Source of the DNA: Mesoflavibacter sp.
Lineage (GTDB): Bacteria; Pseudomonadota; Alphaproteobacteria; UBA8366; Aestuariispiraceae
Direction of reading: 5' to 3'
Length of the DNA stretch: 64,000 nucleotides
Assembly (NCBI GenBank): GCA_017792345.1
Contig: CP051228.1
Location: 3,068,148-3,132,147, forward strand
A model generated the notes under the pieces. That model was not told the origin of the DNA, ran no database searches, and worked only from the letters and a program-made list of their open reading frames with translations. A program made the translations under genes and the position numbers. This document shows positions 54,682 to 63,601 of the stretch, piece after piece; position 1 is the stretch's first letter, and the number at the start of each line of letters is the position of its first letter.

Positions 54682-55401
54682 TTAGCTGCGTTTCAACAGA
54701 AAGTCCTTGGCCGCATTGATCTTCGCCGCCAGATAGGCCGACCCGCCGGCATCGGGGTGAACCTGCTTCATCAACCGCCGGTGAGCGGCTTTGATGTCGG
54801 CATCGGTCGCGCCGCGTTCCAGACCGAGGAGCGACAGCGCTTCCGATTCCGTCATCGCACCGTCGCCGAATCCGGCATCTTTGGCGTCCGCCTGATCGTC
54901 TTGTTCCCTGCCTTCGCGCCAGGCGGCGCCATGTGTGCGGTCCAGATAGGCCTCCAACAGGCGCAGCGACTGCTGGTCGCCGGCGGCGCGGATGGCGTCG
55001 AACAGGGTTCGGCATTCGTCCAGCGACAATTCCGACAACAGCGATCCGGCGAATTGGCCTTCCCGGATACGGCCATCCATCGCGCCGGAATCATGGTCCA
55101 GATGCATGTCGAAGAAGCGGCAGGAAATCGCCGACCGTTGTCCCGGGCTGGGGCCGCGCATCGTCTTCCAGAGATTTCGCAGCATCCGGAACCGCGCAAT
55201 CCATGGCAACAGCCCCAGCAGCCCGGCCCAGATCAAATGGAAATTGCGCGTCAGCAGAACCAGCAGGATAACGCCGCCAACGATCGCGATGGCCGTCCAT
55301 TTGGCGCCTTTCAAGACCGATTTCGGGTTGGCCGTCGTGAACCAGTTCACGAACAGCAGGCCCCCAATCAGAAGCGCCAGACCAAGGAAGAAAAAACTCA
55401 T
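54682..55401 (-). CDS. Membrane-anchored J-domain protein
   Basis: This 239-residue protein has two N-terminal membrane segments (FFFLGLALLIGGLLFVNWF and WTAIAIVGGVILLVLL), a middle domain of unknown type, and a C-terminal J-domain with the HPD tripeptide (LMKQVHPDAGGSAYLAAKI). The short J-domain resembles Pam18/TIM14 and would recruit DnaK to the membrane. I chose the ATG at 55401 because it overlaps the upstream stop as ATGA; a longer frame to 55575 lies inside that gene. Confidence 0.85.
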   Translation of the reverse strand: MSFFFLGLALLIGGLLFVNWFTTANPKSVLKGAKWTAIAIVGGVILLVLLTRNFHLIWAGLLGLLPWIARFRMLRNLWKTMRGPSPGQRSAISCRFFDMHLDHDSGAMDGRIREGQFAGSLLSELSLDECRTLFDAIRAAGDQQSLRLLEAYLDRTHGAAWREGREQDDQADAKDAGFGDGAMTESEALSLLGLERGATDADIKAAHRRLMKQVHPDAGGSAYLAAKINAAKDFLLKRS

Positions 55402-56126
55402 CGCTGTCCGCTGCCCTTGCCGGGACGGGTCATCTGCTCGATCAAGGCGACGGCCTCCCGCCGTCCACCGGATGCGCTGTAATCCTTTAGCGCCTTCATG
55501 CCGCCGGTGGCGTAGACGGCCACCGCGGACAACAGGGATTTCAGCATCGCTGCGCTCTGCAGATCGAATGGGCACCAGGCGCCGCCGGTCAGCCGGGCGA
55601 TTTCGCGGAACGCATTCTCGGCCAGCGGGTCGCGGTTTTCCTGAAACACAAAAACCGGCACGCCCAGCAGACCGATCTCCCCGGCGGTGTGACAGACGGA
55701 ATCGATATCCTCTTCAAACGCATCCCCGACGTATATCGCGGCGCCGATCTTGGTCTTTTCCGCCTGACGTTTGATATGTGTCAGGACCTTGCCGATCTGG
55801 GTACGCCCGGCATGGCAGCGCACCTTGCCCATCTGCGCGGCGAGGCCCTCGGCGTTCGGCTGCCACTTCCCGGATTTGCATTCGCCGAAGCCGCGGAAGA
55901 AGACCAGTTGGACGTCCAGCCCGCCGATCGCGCGTGTGGCTTCAAACATTTCCGCCTGGATCTGGCAGGCGGTATCCCAGGTCGGCTCCCGGCTCATTGT
56001 CGCGTCCAGAGCGAAGATCAGCCTGCCGCGCCCGCCCGCAGCAGGGGCCGGGGTTGCCGCTACCTTCGCCAGGAAGGCGTCGATTTCGGTGCGGTTGGGG
56101 TTGGGGCGCGTCGGGGAATTGGCCAT
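55398..56126 (-). CDS. VWA-domain-like protein
   Basis: This is a cytosolic von Willebrand A-like protein of 242 residues. RLIFALDATMSREPTWD holds a variant MIDAS metal motif (DxTxS instead of DxSxS), and a later acidic segment (YVGDAFEEDID) may supply the other ligands. The ATG at 56126 follows TATTAG with no clear ribosome site, so translation may be weak or leaderless. Its stop overlaps the J-domain gene by 4 bp. The function is unknown; the pairing suggests a chaperone-assisted complex, which is inference. Confidence 0.75.
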   Translation of the reverse strand: MANSPTRPNPNRTEIDAFLAKVAATPAPAAGGRGRLIFALDATMSREPTWDTACQIQAEMFEATRAIGGLDVQLVFFRGFGECKSGKWQPNAEGLAAQMGKVRCHAGRTQIGKVLTHIKRQAEKTKIGAAIYVGDAFEEDIDSVCHTAGEIGLLGVPVFVFQENRDPLAENAFREIARLTGGAWCPFDLQSAAMLKSLLSAVAVYATGGMKALKDYSASGGRREAVALIEQMTRPGKGSGQR

Positions 56127-56170
56127 TACACTAATATGCCATGGGCTGGGTCGAGTTTCACCTACGCAGC

Positions 56171-56956
56171 CTAATACGCATACAATCGCACCTGGGACCA
56201 TTTCTTGGGTTCGCCCGACAGGATTTCGCCGACACCGTAATAGGTGCCGTCGGATCGGATCGAGAAGAAGACGGGAAAGAGGGAAACGGTCACCACCGCC
56301 GATTCCGCCGCCGCACTCTCGGCGGTCAGCATGCCGGCATTATGCGCCGCCAGCCCGTCGATCAGCGATTGCGGATCGCCGAAAAAGGCCGGCAAGGTCC
56401 CGGGATGGGTGGTGATGTTCAGGCTGTTGTCCTCGGGGAAATACATCGGGATGTCGACCGGCAGGGACAGGATCGTGCCGTCCTCGATTTCCATCACGAC
56501 GCGGTAGTGGCAGCCTTCTTCGATCGCGGCCTGCAAGGCGGCCGTGTCATCGGGATTCGTACCATCCCAGACGGGCCGCCCATTCCGGCGCACCAAGAAT
56601 TTGAACTTTTGGTAATGATGCAGCGGCGCGAGACGAACGCGCCTTCCGCCTTCCGCCAGCGCTTCCGTCATGCCTTGAATGATGAAGGACGCGTAGATCG
56701 GCGCGCTGTTCGTATAAGCCAGGACGACGGGATCGGGCAGACCTTCGCGGATTGAATAGGGCTGGTTGGTGCCGCTGGTCGCCCCCCAGAAGACGTCGTT
56801 CTTCGTAACAATCTGTGTCAGCGGATAGCTTTCCCGGTAAGCGGGCAGGGGATTGAAATAGCGCTCGCCCAGCGACGGGTCGGGCGACATGACGGGGACG
56901 ATCTGGCCGCCATCCATGATTTCGCGGGTCGCGCCGGGAAGGGAAAAATCGAACAT
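56171..56956 (-). CDS. Hypothetical protein next to mipZ
   Basis: I do not recognise this 261-residue protein. Visible features are an N-terminal FDFSLPGATREIMDGGQIVPVM, aromatic- and Pro-rich stretches (GERYFNPLPAYRESYPL, HHYQKFKFLVRRNGRPVWDG), an EIEDGTILSLPVDIPMYFPED segment and a beta-rich end. There is no signal peptide or membrane helix. It follows mipZ by 54 bp on the same strand and is followed 44 bp on by the VWA gene. The ATG at 56956 is preferred to an upstream TTG. Confidence 0.7.
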   Translation of the reverse strand: MFDFSLPGATREIMDGGQIVPVMSPDPSLGERYFNPLPAYRESYPLTQIVTKNDVFWGATSGTNQPYSIREGLPDPVVLAYTNSAPIYASFIIQGMTEALAEGGRRVRLAPLHHYQKFKFLVRRNGRPVWDGTNPDDTAALQAAIEEGCHYRVVMEIEDGTILSLPVDIPMYFPEDNSLNITTHPGTLPAFFGDPQSLIDGLAAHNAGMLTAESAAAESAVVTVSLFPVFFSIRSDGTYYGVGEILSGEPKKWSQVRLYAY

Positions 56957-57010
56957 GGCGGCGACCCTACACGGACCTTGGTACCGCGCCAATAGGGTCG
57001 CTGTCGCCCG

Positions 57011-57916
57011 TTACGCGCCGATCGCTTCCGCCTTGTCCAGGCCGATCGCCGCCATCAGGTCACGCACTTCCTGACGGGCCGCCAGATGGGACATGTTCAT
57101 CTTGATATCGGTGCCCGGGTTGCGCAGATCCAAAAGGGTCAGGCCGTCCAGGAACAATTCGCGGAAGATCACGCGCTCTGAAAAACCGGCGACCAGACGG
57201 TACCCGATGCGGCCGCTGAGTTTCCCCAGCGCTTCGTCCATGGCGCGTTGGTTACGGGAATCCAACTGGCCCGTCCGGTTGCGCATGACGATCCATTCGA
57301 AGGTCCGGTTGGACTTGTCGCGCCGGGCCTTCTGCATCTTCACCTGGAACACCATCTCGGCATATTTGCTGGGCCGGACCATGGCATAGGTTTCCGGATC
57401 TATGGTCGCCAGGACGTCCAGGTCGACGAAACTGTCGTTCAGCGGCGTGATCAGCGTGTCGGAGTAGGAATGGCCGACGCGGCTGAGGAAATTGTCCGTA
57501 CCGGGCGTGTCGATCACGATGTAATCATGACGGGTCGACAGGTCCGTAACCGCCTTTTCGACGGCATGCGCGTCATGGGCGCGCGCCACGTCGATCGACG
57601 CCACGGTCGAAGGTTCGATCGCGCGATGGGTCGGCATCGGCAGTTCCGTGCCGGTCCGCGTCATATAGGAATGCCGGTTTTCGATATAGCGCGACAGCGT
57701 GCCTTGGCGGGCGTCCAAATCGATGCTGGCGACGCGCGCGCCGGTGGCCATCAGCGCGGCGATAACATGCATCGTCGTCGTGGATTTGCCGGATCCGCCC
57801 TTCTGATTGCCGATGACGACGATCCGCGCGTCGCCGCGCGTCTTAGGCGCGGCCGACGCGGACTGCGTGCCGTCCTGATCGTTGGTCCGGTTCGTCGCTG
57901 TACCCTGGTCCGCCAT
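57011..57916 (-). CDS. mipZ: Division-plane positioning ATPase
   Basis: MipZ is a ParA-like ATPase that forms a gradient from the poles and blocks FtsZ assembly away from mid-cell, as known in Caulobacter. The 301-residue protein has the deviant Walker A KGGSGKST at 39-46, IDLDARQGTLSRYIENR, VIDTPGTDNFLSR, PLNDSFVDLDVLATIDPETY and the conserved end FRELFLDGLTLLDL ... HLAARQEVRDLM. I chose the ATG at 57916 (GAAGGG just upstream); a frame open to 58198 adds an Arg/Ala-rich tail without family match. It restricts the host to Alphaproteobacteria. Confidence 0.95.
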   Translation of the reverse strand: MADQGTATNRTNDQDGTQSASAAPKTRGDARIVVIGNQKGGSGKSTTTMHVIAALMATGARVASIDLDARQGTLSRYIENRHSYMTRTGTELPMPTHRAIEPSTVASIDVARAHDAHAVEKAVTDLSTRHDYIVIDTPGTDNFLSRVGHSYSDTLITPLNDSFVDLDVLATIDPETYAMVRPSKYAEMVFQVKMQKARRDKSNRTFEWIVMRNRTGQLDSRNQRAMDEALGKLSGRIGYRLVAGFSERVIFRELFLDGLTLLDLRNPGTDIKMNMSHLAARQEVRDLMAAIGLDKAEAIGA

Positions 57917-58230
57917 TGTACCCTTCGTATTCGATGTCGCTATTCTCAATGCGGGCGCGGATTTTACCGCCGGGGCGGAGACCGCCTTCGCCGAAACGGC
58001 CGGACCCTGCCGTCGGATCAGGCCGTGCCGAACCATCCAATTTACGCCGGACCATGCCATGCCGCCCCGCTTTCGAAAACCTTGCGGCCCCCCGGCCGCC
58101 GTCCGAAATTCCATTCCCTGCCGCTCATTCCCTGACGCGTCGGATACTGGACTCGTAAGGTTTCTGACCTCACTCTGGGCGTCCTGGATGTACGACACAA
58201 GCGCCTCGGGCCGGCGACCCTGATGATAGC
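57917..58230. other. Intergenic region upstream of mipZ (314 bp)
   Basis: This divergent gap between mipZ and the lipoprotein gene should hold promoters for both. I see an AT-rich patch near the right end (AAAATTTGACTAAAATAC, already inside the lipoprotein gene) but no convincing -35/-10 pair, hairpin or tRNA. A minus-strand frame runs through it, but its composition looks like read-through rather than coding. Confidence 0.5.
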
Positions 58231-58854
58231 ATGCAAAATTTGACTAAAATACTATTGTTTTTAGCGGCTTGCGCATTTCCGGCGGGCTGCGACGAATTCG
58301 GTTGGAATCCGTTGGATCCGGAAAGCCCGGATACGTTTTCCGCGAATCGGACCGTCGTGCCTGCGCCGCCGGTCTTGCTGCAGATGGATTTGCCGACCCT
58401 GAACGACAGCGCGTCCTTCTATGACGAACGGCGCGATCTGGAACAGGCCCTGCTGGTCCGCCGTAGATCCTGGCGTGGACCGCCCGGCAACGCGGTGGAG
58501 GCCTCGCTGATCGAAATCCGGCACTTGGAATATGTCCCGATCGGACCTGCCCCCGCGCCGTCTGACGCACGGCAATACTGGGAGCGGCTGAGGATAAGGG
58601 AGTTGGATTTCCAGGTCCTGTACGAAAGCCGCAACGCGGTCGGGCCGGTGCTGTGGCGGCGTTTCGTCATGGGGCCGCAGGTCTGTGTCCTCTTCACCCA
58701 GAATGTGGAACCGGAAGAAGGGGCCGTCACCCGGCATCTCTTGGGCTATTATTGTGCCGCGCCAGGGGAAACACTGACCGACGGTCAGGCGGAAACGGTG
58801 GTGCGCGCCGTCAGGGTCCAGGAAGGCGATCCGTCACTGACTCCGGACGGCTAA
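58231..58854 (+). CDS. Hypothetical lipoprotein
   Basis: This is a 207-residue predicted lipoprotein. The signal KILLFLAACAFPAGC places the lipidated cysteine at residue 20, followed by Asp, which in enterobacteria would favour inner-membrane retention. The mature part has no family I recognise; it includes RRSWRGPPGNAVEASLIEIRHLEYV and WRRFVMGPQVCVLFTQN, a beta-rich pattern. It is divergent from mipZ. The ribosome site is weak. Confidence 0.75.
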   Translation: MQNLTKILLFLAACAFPAGCDEFGWNPLDPESPDTFSANRTVVPAPPVLLQMDLPTLNDSASFYDERRDLEQALLVRRRSWRGPPGNAVEASLIEIRHLEYVPIGPAPAPSDARQYWERLRIRELDFQVLYESRNAVGPVLWRRFVMGPQVCVLFTQNVEPEEGAVTRHLLGYYCAAPGETLTDGQAETVVRAVRVQEGDPSLTPDG

Positions 58855-58943
58855 CCGCCCATGGAACGGGCGATTGAGCGAGCTACATGGTGTTGACACG
58901 CCCCCGCCGTTTTTTTGCCTATTAGGAGATTAGACTGGCCGCC

Positions 58944-59720
58944 ATGATCGCGACCGTATTCAAAACAATTCTGCGCTGGTCGATCCGCGCGGGCCTTCTG
59001 GTTCTGCTGCTGTTGATCGGGCCGGGCTATGTATTTCTGTCGGACCGTCAGGAACCGGTAAGTTGGTCGACCGCCAGCCGGATCAGCGCCGGGCTGGCCC
59101 CGTCGCCGGAAGCCGAGCCGGGGGCGGTGATTCAGGTCTATGCCGCGCGGACCTTCGGCTGGCGCGGGGCCTTCGCGGTCCATACCTGGATCGCGACCAA
59201 GCGCGCCTATGCCGGCAGCTACCGGACGCATCACGTCATCGGCTGGTATTCCGGAAACAAGGTCCGCAGCCGGACCGACATTCCCGACCGCTACTGGTAC
59301 GGTGCGGCGCCCAGTCTGGTCCTGGACATGCGCGGCGACGGGACGGAACACCTGATCGACAAGGTGGAAGACGCCGTTGCCAGCTATCCTTTCGCCGAAG
59401 AATACCGGGCCTGGCCGGGGCCGAACAGCAACACCTTCATCGCCTGGATCGGCCGGTCGGTGCCGGAACTGGAACTAGAAATGCCGCCGCTTGCGGTCGG
59501 AAAGGACTATCTGGGGCGGACGCGCTTCGCCGATTTCACGCCCAGCCATACCGGATTGCAGTTCAACTTGGCGGGGCTACTGGGCATCACCGCCGCTGCC
59601 CGGGAAGGGCTGGAGGTGAACATTCTGGGACTGAGCCTGGGGGTCGATCCGTTGGACATGAATCTGTCGTTGCCGGGAATCGGCCGGATCGGTCCGGACC
59701 CCAATCCGGCGCGCCCCTGA
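58944..59720 (+). CDS. DUF3750 membrane-anchored protein
   Basis: This 258-residue protein has one N-terminal membrane helix (SIRAGLLVLLLLIGPGYVFL) and a periplasmic domain. The block VIQVYAARTFGWRGAFAVHTWIATK is characteristic of DUF3750; HHVIGWY, DRYWYGAAP and GPNSNTFIAWIGR follow. His and Cys-free polar blocks suggest an enzyme-like fold, but no function is established. AGGAGA lies 14 bases before the ATG. Confidence 0.82.
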   Translation: MIATVFKTILRWSIRAGLLVLLLLIGPGYVFLSDRQEPVSWSTASRISAGLAPSPEAEPGAVIQVYAARTFGWRGAFAVHTWIATKRAYAGSYRTHHVIGWYSGNKVRSRTDIPDRYWYGAAPSLVLDMRGDGTEHLIDKVEDAVASYPFAEEYRAWPGPNSNTFIAWIGRSVPELELEMPPLAVGKDYLGRTRFADFTPSHTGLQFNLAGLLGITAAAREGLEVNILGLSLGVDPLDMNLSLPGIGRIGPDPNPARP

Positions 59721-59829
59721 ACGCAACGGACCGCAATACCGCGCGGGCGTTGCCGATTGGCTTGCCGCTAGGGGCTGTATGACTAGAGTGTGTGCGCTGC
59801 GAAACGGTTAGATATAAAGATCAAGCGAC

Positions 59830-60567
59830 ATGAGTATCTGGGGCAAAATCGTCGGCGGTGCCGCCGGCTTCGCGATGGGCGGTCCGCTGGGCCTGCTCGT
59901 CGGGGCCGTTGGCGGGCATTTCGTCGACCGTTTGCGCCCGGATCAGGAGCCGGATCCGGAACGCGCGAAGCGGTCCGTCGGCTTTACCATTGCGGTCATC
60001 GTGCTGGGCGCGAAGATGGCGAAGGCGGATGGGGTCGTGACCCCGGACGAGGTCGACGCGTTCAAGGAAGTCTTCCAGGTTCCCGAATCCGAGATGAAGA
60101 ATGTCGCGCGGGTCTTCAACCAGGCGCGCAAGGACGCCCGCGGCTTCGAACCCTATGCCGAACAGGTCGCCGGCATGTTTCGCAATTCGCCGGAAGTGCT
60201 GGAGGAGTTGCTGTGGTGCCTGGCCCATATCGCCAAGGCGGACGGCATTATCCATCCCGGCGAACTGGCCTTCCTGACCAGCGTTTCCGAGATTTTCGGC
60301 TTCGACGGCGCGACTTTCGAACGGGTGACGGCGCTGCAACTGGACGGCGGACAGGCCGACCCGTATCAGATCCTGGGCGTGTCTAAGGACGCCAGCGATG
60401 ACGAGATCAAGAAGGCGCACCGCGCGCTGGTTGTCGAGAACCATCCCGACCGCCTGATCGCCAAGGGCATGCCGGAAGAATTCGTCGCCGTCGCCAATGA
60501 ACGCGTGGCGAAGATCAATGCCGCCCATGACCGAATTCGCCAGATGCGCGCCGGGGCGCCGCAATGA
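59830..60567 (+). CDS. djlA: DjlA-like co-chaperone (TerB plus J-domain)
   Basis: DjlA is a membrane-linked J-protein that works with DnaK. The 245-residue protein has a Gly-rich N-terminal membrane segment (GGAAGFAMGGPLGLLVGAVGG), a TerB-like domain (IAVIVLGAKMAKADGVVTPDEV and WCLAHIAKADGIIHPGEL), and a C-terminal J-domain with HPD in RALVVENHPDRL. All three parts are in the family order. It overlaps the next gene by 4 bp, so the two are translationally coupled. It is the second J-protein in the window. Confidence 0.92.
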   Translation: MSIWGKIVGGAAGFAMGGPLGLLVGAVGGHFVDRLRPDQEPDPERAKRSVGFTIAVIVLGAKMAKADGVVTPDEVDAFKEVFQVPESEMKNVARVFNQARKDARGFEPYAEQVAGMFRNSPEVLEELLWCLAHIAKADGIIHPGELAFLTSVSEIFGFDGATFERVTALQLDGGQADPYQILGVSKDASDDEIKKAHRALVVENHPDRLIAKGMPEEFVAVANERVAKINAAHDRIRQMRAGAPQ

Positions 60568-61445
60568 AGCCGCTGGACCTGGCGACGGCACTTTTCGTCA
60601 TTGTGATTTGGGGGTTGAATTTCGTCGTTGTGAAGGTCGGCGTTCAGGAAATGCCGCCCTTTCTGTTCATGGCGATGCGCTTCGTCGTCGTCGCGGCGAT
60701 TCTTCTGCCTTTCATCCGCTGGCCGAAAGGGCAGTTCCGGCCGCTGCTGGCCTATTCGATTGTGCTGGGCGTGCTGCATTTCGCGATGATGTTCAACGCG
60801 ATGCATTTGGCCGACGCTGCGACGGTCGCATTGCTGAGCCAGTTGAACACGCCCTGGGCGGTCATTCTGGCGGCGATCGTGTTCAAGGACTATCCGGGCT
60901 GGCGGCGGATTCTGGGCATCGTCATCGCCTTCGCGGGCTGTGCCGTCATTGCGGGGGAACCCCGGTTCGAAGGCGGATTGCTGCCGGCCTTGCTGGTCGT
61001 CGGCGGCACATTCCTGTGGGCCGTCGCGGCGGTTCAGATCAAGCAGATCGGCGAGATCGGCCCCTTCGCGCTGAACGGCTGGATGGCGGCGATGGCCGCG
61101 CCGCAATTGCTGGCGATTTCCTTCATGGTCGAGGACGGCCAGTGGGAGATCATGACCAACCTGTCCTGGCTGGTCTGGGGGGCGATCTTCTTCCAGTCGG
61201 TGATGGTCGTGATCGTCGGCTACGGCCTGTGGTACGGGCTGATCAAGCGCTATCCGATCAGCCGCGTGATCCCGCTGACCCTGTTGTTGCCGGTCGTCGG
61301 GGTTGCCGGCGGCGTCCTGATCCTGGACGAAGCCCTGACCCCCTACATGATCGTCGGGGGCGTTCTGGTGATGATCGGGGTCGGCATCGTCACGCTGCGC
61401 CAGGCAATGCGCGCCGCGCCGCATCAGCCGAAAGTGCCGTCCTGA
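60564..61445 (+). CDS. EamA-family (DMT) transporter
   Basis: This ten-helix drug/metabolite transporter, 293 residues, contains two EamA halves. It opens DLATALFVIVIWGLNFVVVKVG and repeats the fold from about residue 145 (LPALLVVGGTFLWAVAAVQIKQIG). Family members export amino acids or other metabolites; the substrate here is unknown. It overlaps djlA by ATGA and shares its last base with the next start (TGATG), so all three genes are one transcript. Confidence 0.93.
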   Translation: MKPLDLATALFVIVIWGLNFVVVKVGVQEMPPFLFMAMRFVVVAAILLPFIRWPKGQFRPLLAYSIVLGVLHFAMMFNAMHLADAATVALLSQLNTPWAVILAAIVFKDYPGWRRILGIVIAFAGCAVIAGEPRFEGGLLPALLVVGGTFLWAVAAVQIKQIGEIGPFALNGWMAAMAAPQLLAISFMVEDGQWEIMTNLSWLVWGAIFFQSVMVVIVGYGLWYGLIKRYPISRVIPLTLLLPVVGVAGGVLILDEALTPYMIVGGVLVMIGVGIVTLRQAMRAAPHQPKVPS

Positions 61446-62125
61446 TGCGGATCGTCGATACGCCGTCGCCGAATTTCGGACCGCGCCGGGGGGCCGAGCG
61501 GCCGACCCTGCTGGTCTTGCACTATACCGGTATGCGCAGCGCCGACGATTCCTTGCAGCGCCTATGCGACCCGGACTCCCAGGTCAGCGCCCATTACCTG
61601 ATCGACGAGGACGGGACGCTGCACCAGCTTGTCGACGAATCGCAGCGTGCCTGGCATGCCGGATTGTCCTACTGGCGCGGCATCCGGGATGTGAATTCCC
61701 ATTCCATCGGAATCGAGCTTCAGAATCCCGGGCACGAATTCGGCTATCGCGCCTTTCCGGACGCGCAGATCGAATGCCTGACGGCCTTGTGCCTGTCCAT
61801 TCTGGCGCGGCATCCGATCGTGGCCGGCGGCATTGTCGGTCATTCCGATATCGCGCCCGACCGTAAAACCGATCCGGGGGAACTGTTTCCCTGGTGGGAC
61901 CTGGCCGCACGCGGGATCGGGGCCTATCCCAAACGCGGCGTGCCGACCGACCGGCTCCTGCCGGGCTTGCTGGCGGATATCGGCTACGATCCCGATGCAG
62001 AAAATGCCATCGCGGCTTTTCAGCGCCGGTTCCGGCCCGGCCGGGTCGACGGGCAGGCGGACGCCGAATGCGCCGCGTTGGCGGCCGCCTATCTGAGCCT
62101 GATCGACACGGACCCAATCGACTAG
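61445..62125 (+). CDS. N-acetylmuramoyl-L-alanine amidase (AmpD/AmiD-like)
   Basis: This zinc amidase cuts the bond between N-acetylmuramic acid and the L-Ala of the peptide in peptidoglycan fragments. The amidase_2 domain shows H26 (LHYTG), E91, H133 (VGHSDIAPDRKTDPG) and D143, matching the Zn and catalytic residues of AmiD. A C-terminal peptidoglycan-binding-like segment (DAENAIAAFQRRFRPG) completes the 226 residues. No signal peptide is visible, which favours a cytosolic recycling role. I use the ATG at 61445; a long open frame from 60497 is a read-through of the eamA shadow. Confidence 0.92.
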   Translation: MRIVDTPSPNFGPRRGAERPTLLVLHYTGMRSADDSLQRLCDPDSQVSAHYLIDEDGTLHQLVDESQRAWHAGLSYWRGIRDVNSHSIGIELQNPGHEFGYRAFPDAQIECLTALCLSILARHPIVAGGIVGHSDIAPDRKTDPGELFPWWDLAARGIGAYPKRGVPTDRLLPGLLADIGYDPDAENAIAAFQRRFRPGRVDGQADAECAALAAAYLSLIDTDPID

Positions 62126-62169
62126 CATTCAAACAACCAGGACCCAATCGCCGAGGGAGGCAGAAACCG

Positions 62170-62769
62170 ATGACCAAGACCATCGACTATTTCTACAGCC
62201 ATGTTTCGCCCTGGACCTTCCTGGGCCACCGGCGACTGATCGATATCGCGGCCCGTCATGGGGCGATCATCGCCTTTCGTCCGATCACCGTCGCCGAAAT
62301 CTTCCCGAAGACCGGTGGTCTACCGCTGGCCAAGCGGCCGCCGGAACGCCGGGCCTACCGCATGGTCGAACTGAAGCGCTGGTCGAAGCATCTGGGCGTC
62401 GCGATCAATTTCGAACCGAAATTCTTCCCCGCCGACGACCGGCCCGCCCTGTATCTGACCCATGCCGCGCAGGCGGCCGGTGTCGACTTGGCAGAGCTGT
62501 CCTACGCCATCCTTAAGGGCGTCTGGCAGGACGAGCGCAATGTCGCCGACTGGGACGAACTGAAAGCCATTGCCGACGGCCTGGGATTGGACGGTGCGGC
62601 GCTGGTCGATCAGGCCCAAACGGAGGAAACCCAGACAGCGGCACTGGCGGAATGCGAGGCCGCGCTGGCCGCCGGCTGTTTCGGTGTTCCCTGGTATTCC
62701 CTCGACGGCGAAGGGTTCTGGGGCCAGGACCGCCTGGACCTTCTGGAGGCCACTCTGGCCGGACGCTGA
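62170..62769 (+). CDS. DsbA-fold protein, 2-hydroxychromene-2-carboxylate isomerase family
   Basis: This is a kappa-class GST-like protein of 199 residues. The start (IDYFYSHVSPWTFLGH) is the HCCA isomerase signature, where a Ser replaces the usual CxxC. The middle (RPITVAEIFPKTGGLPLAKR) and end (GVPWYSLDGEGFWGQDRLDLLE) also match. Known members isomerise naphthalene breakdown products with glutathione; the natural substrate in this genome is unclear. GGGAGG lies 10 bases before the ATG, 44 bp after the amidase stop. Confidence 0.88.
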   Translation: MTKTIDYFYSHVSPWTFLGHRRLIDIAARHGAIIAFRPITVAEIFPKTGGLPLAKRPPERRAYRMVELKRWSKHLGVAINFEPKFFPADDRPALYLTHAAQAAGVDLAELSYAILKGVWQDERNVADWDELKAIADGLGLDGAALVDQAQTEETQTAALAECEAALAAGCFGVPWYSLDGEGFWGQDRLDLLEATLAGR

Positions 62770-62778
62770 CCCCGGTTT

Positions 62779-63135
62779 TCAGAGCGGCGAGACATTGACG
62801 TAGACTTGGTAGTCGGCGATGCGACCGTCTTCAAAGGTCAGGACGGTCGCGAAGGGCAGCGTCAGCGTCGACCCGTCGTTCCGAACGTAGTGGACGTCGC
62901 CGTTACAGATCGTCGTTTCTGCCACGCTCCAGATTCCGTTCAGAGAGTGGCACATGTCCTGGATCGTGCCGAAGAAGCCGGCATTCGCGTCGATGACGGC
63001 GTCGCGGCCGATGATCGGGTCATAATTGCCCAGTTGAAAACGGACGGTTTCGGTTAGGAATTCGGCCAGGGCGGGGGCGTCCCGGCGGTCGACCGTATGG
63101 TAGAGGGCCCGGACCTGCGTTTCTCGATCAGTCAT
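62779..63135 (-). CDS. SnoaL/NTF2-like protein
   Basis: This small (118-residue) alpha+beta barrel protein has the family pattern VRALYHTVDRRDAPALAEFL, IIGRDAVIDANAGFFG and FEDGRIADYQVYVN. Such proteins bind small hydrophobic ligands or act as isomerases or hydratases. Its ATG at 63135 overlaps the end of the VOC gene by 8 bp, so the two are coupled and probably act on the same compound. A longer frame to 63369 is the shadow of the VOC gene. Confidence 0.85.
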   Translation of the reverse strand: MTDRETQVRALYHTVDRRDAPALAEFLTETVRFQLGNYDPIIGRDAVIDANAGFFGTIQDMCHSLNGIWSVAETTICNGDVHYVRNDGSTLTLPFATVLTFEDGRIADYQVYVNVSPL

Positions 63136-63547
63136 AACGGTTTTTCTCCTCGGGTGTCTCGCTGAGATACTGAATGAATTCGAACTGGAACCCCGCCGGA
63201 TCGACGAAGTAGACGTTGCGTCGGAAGGGATGTTCGAACCCGTCGATGTCGATTTCGTACCCGGCGCCCAGCAACCGGGCGAGCACCGCGTCCAGGTCGT
63301 CGACTTCAAAGCCGATATGCGCGAGGCCGGGATTGTGGCCCGCGAGATCCCGGTTCTCGCCCTCGCCATTGTCGTTCAGCGTGATGTAGGTGTCGTCGTC
63401 ACCGATATGCGACCAATGGCGCGGCTTGCCGTGCCATGTCTGCGTTCCCGTGCCACGCACGCGCCAATCCGGAAATGCGGTCATCAAGAAATCGGCGGTC
63501 GCCGTGATGTCTTTCACGACCAGATTCACATGTTCGAGCCTTTGCAT
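63128..63547 (-). CDS. VOC-family (glyoxalase/dioxygenase-like) protein
   Basis: This vicinal oxygen chelate protein of 139 residues has metal ligand candidates H6 (LEHVNLVV), H77 (LAHIGFEVDD) and E123 (FQFEFIQYL), in the usual positions of the two beta-alpha-beta-beta-beta units. Glyoxalase, dioxygenase or epimerase activity cannot be told apart. It is the first gene of a two-gene operon divergent from the LysR regulator, which is likely to control it. Confidence 0.88.
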   Translation of the reverse strand: MQRLEHVNLVVKDITATADFLMTAFPDWRVRGTGTQTWHGKPRHWSHIGDDDTYITLNDNGEGENRDLAGHNPGLAHIGFEVDDLDAVLARLLGAGYEIDIDGFEHPFRRNVYFVDPAGFQFEFIQYLSETPEEKNRYD

Positions 63548-63601
63548 CGGGGTCTCCTTTTGACTGGGGGGCCGATGCGAAGAGATTTAATCGTTTCTAA
63601 A

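Noticed and set aside
57917-58198. 94-residue N-terminal extension of MipZ
   Set aside because: MipZ proteins start near the Walker A motif. The extension has no family match, and a ribosome site lies before the ATG at 57916.
58893-58925. TTGACA with CCTATT or TATTAG as a promoter of the DUF3750 gene
   Set aside because: Spacers are 19-21 bases, and transcription would begin after the AGGAGA ribosome site at 58924, so a functional leader would be lost.
60497-61444. Possible N-terminal extension of the AmpD-like amidase
   Set aside because: This part of the frame overlaps djlA and eamA and is Arg/Gly-rich nonsense. The amidase domain begins at the ATG at 61445.
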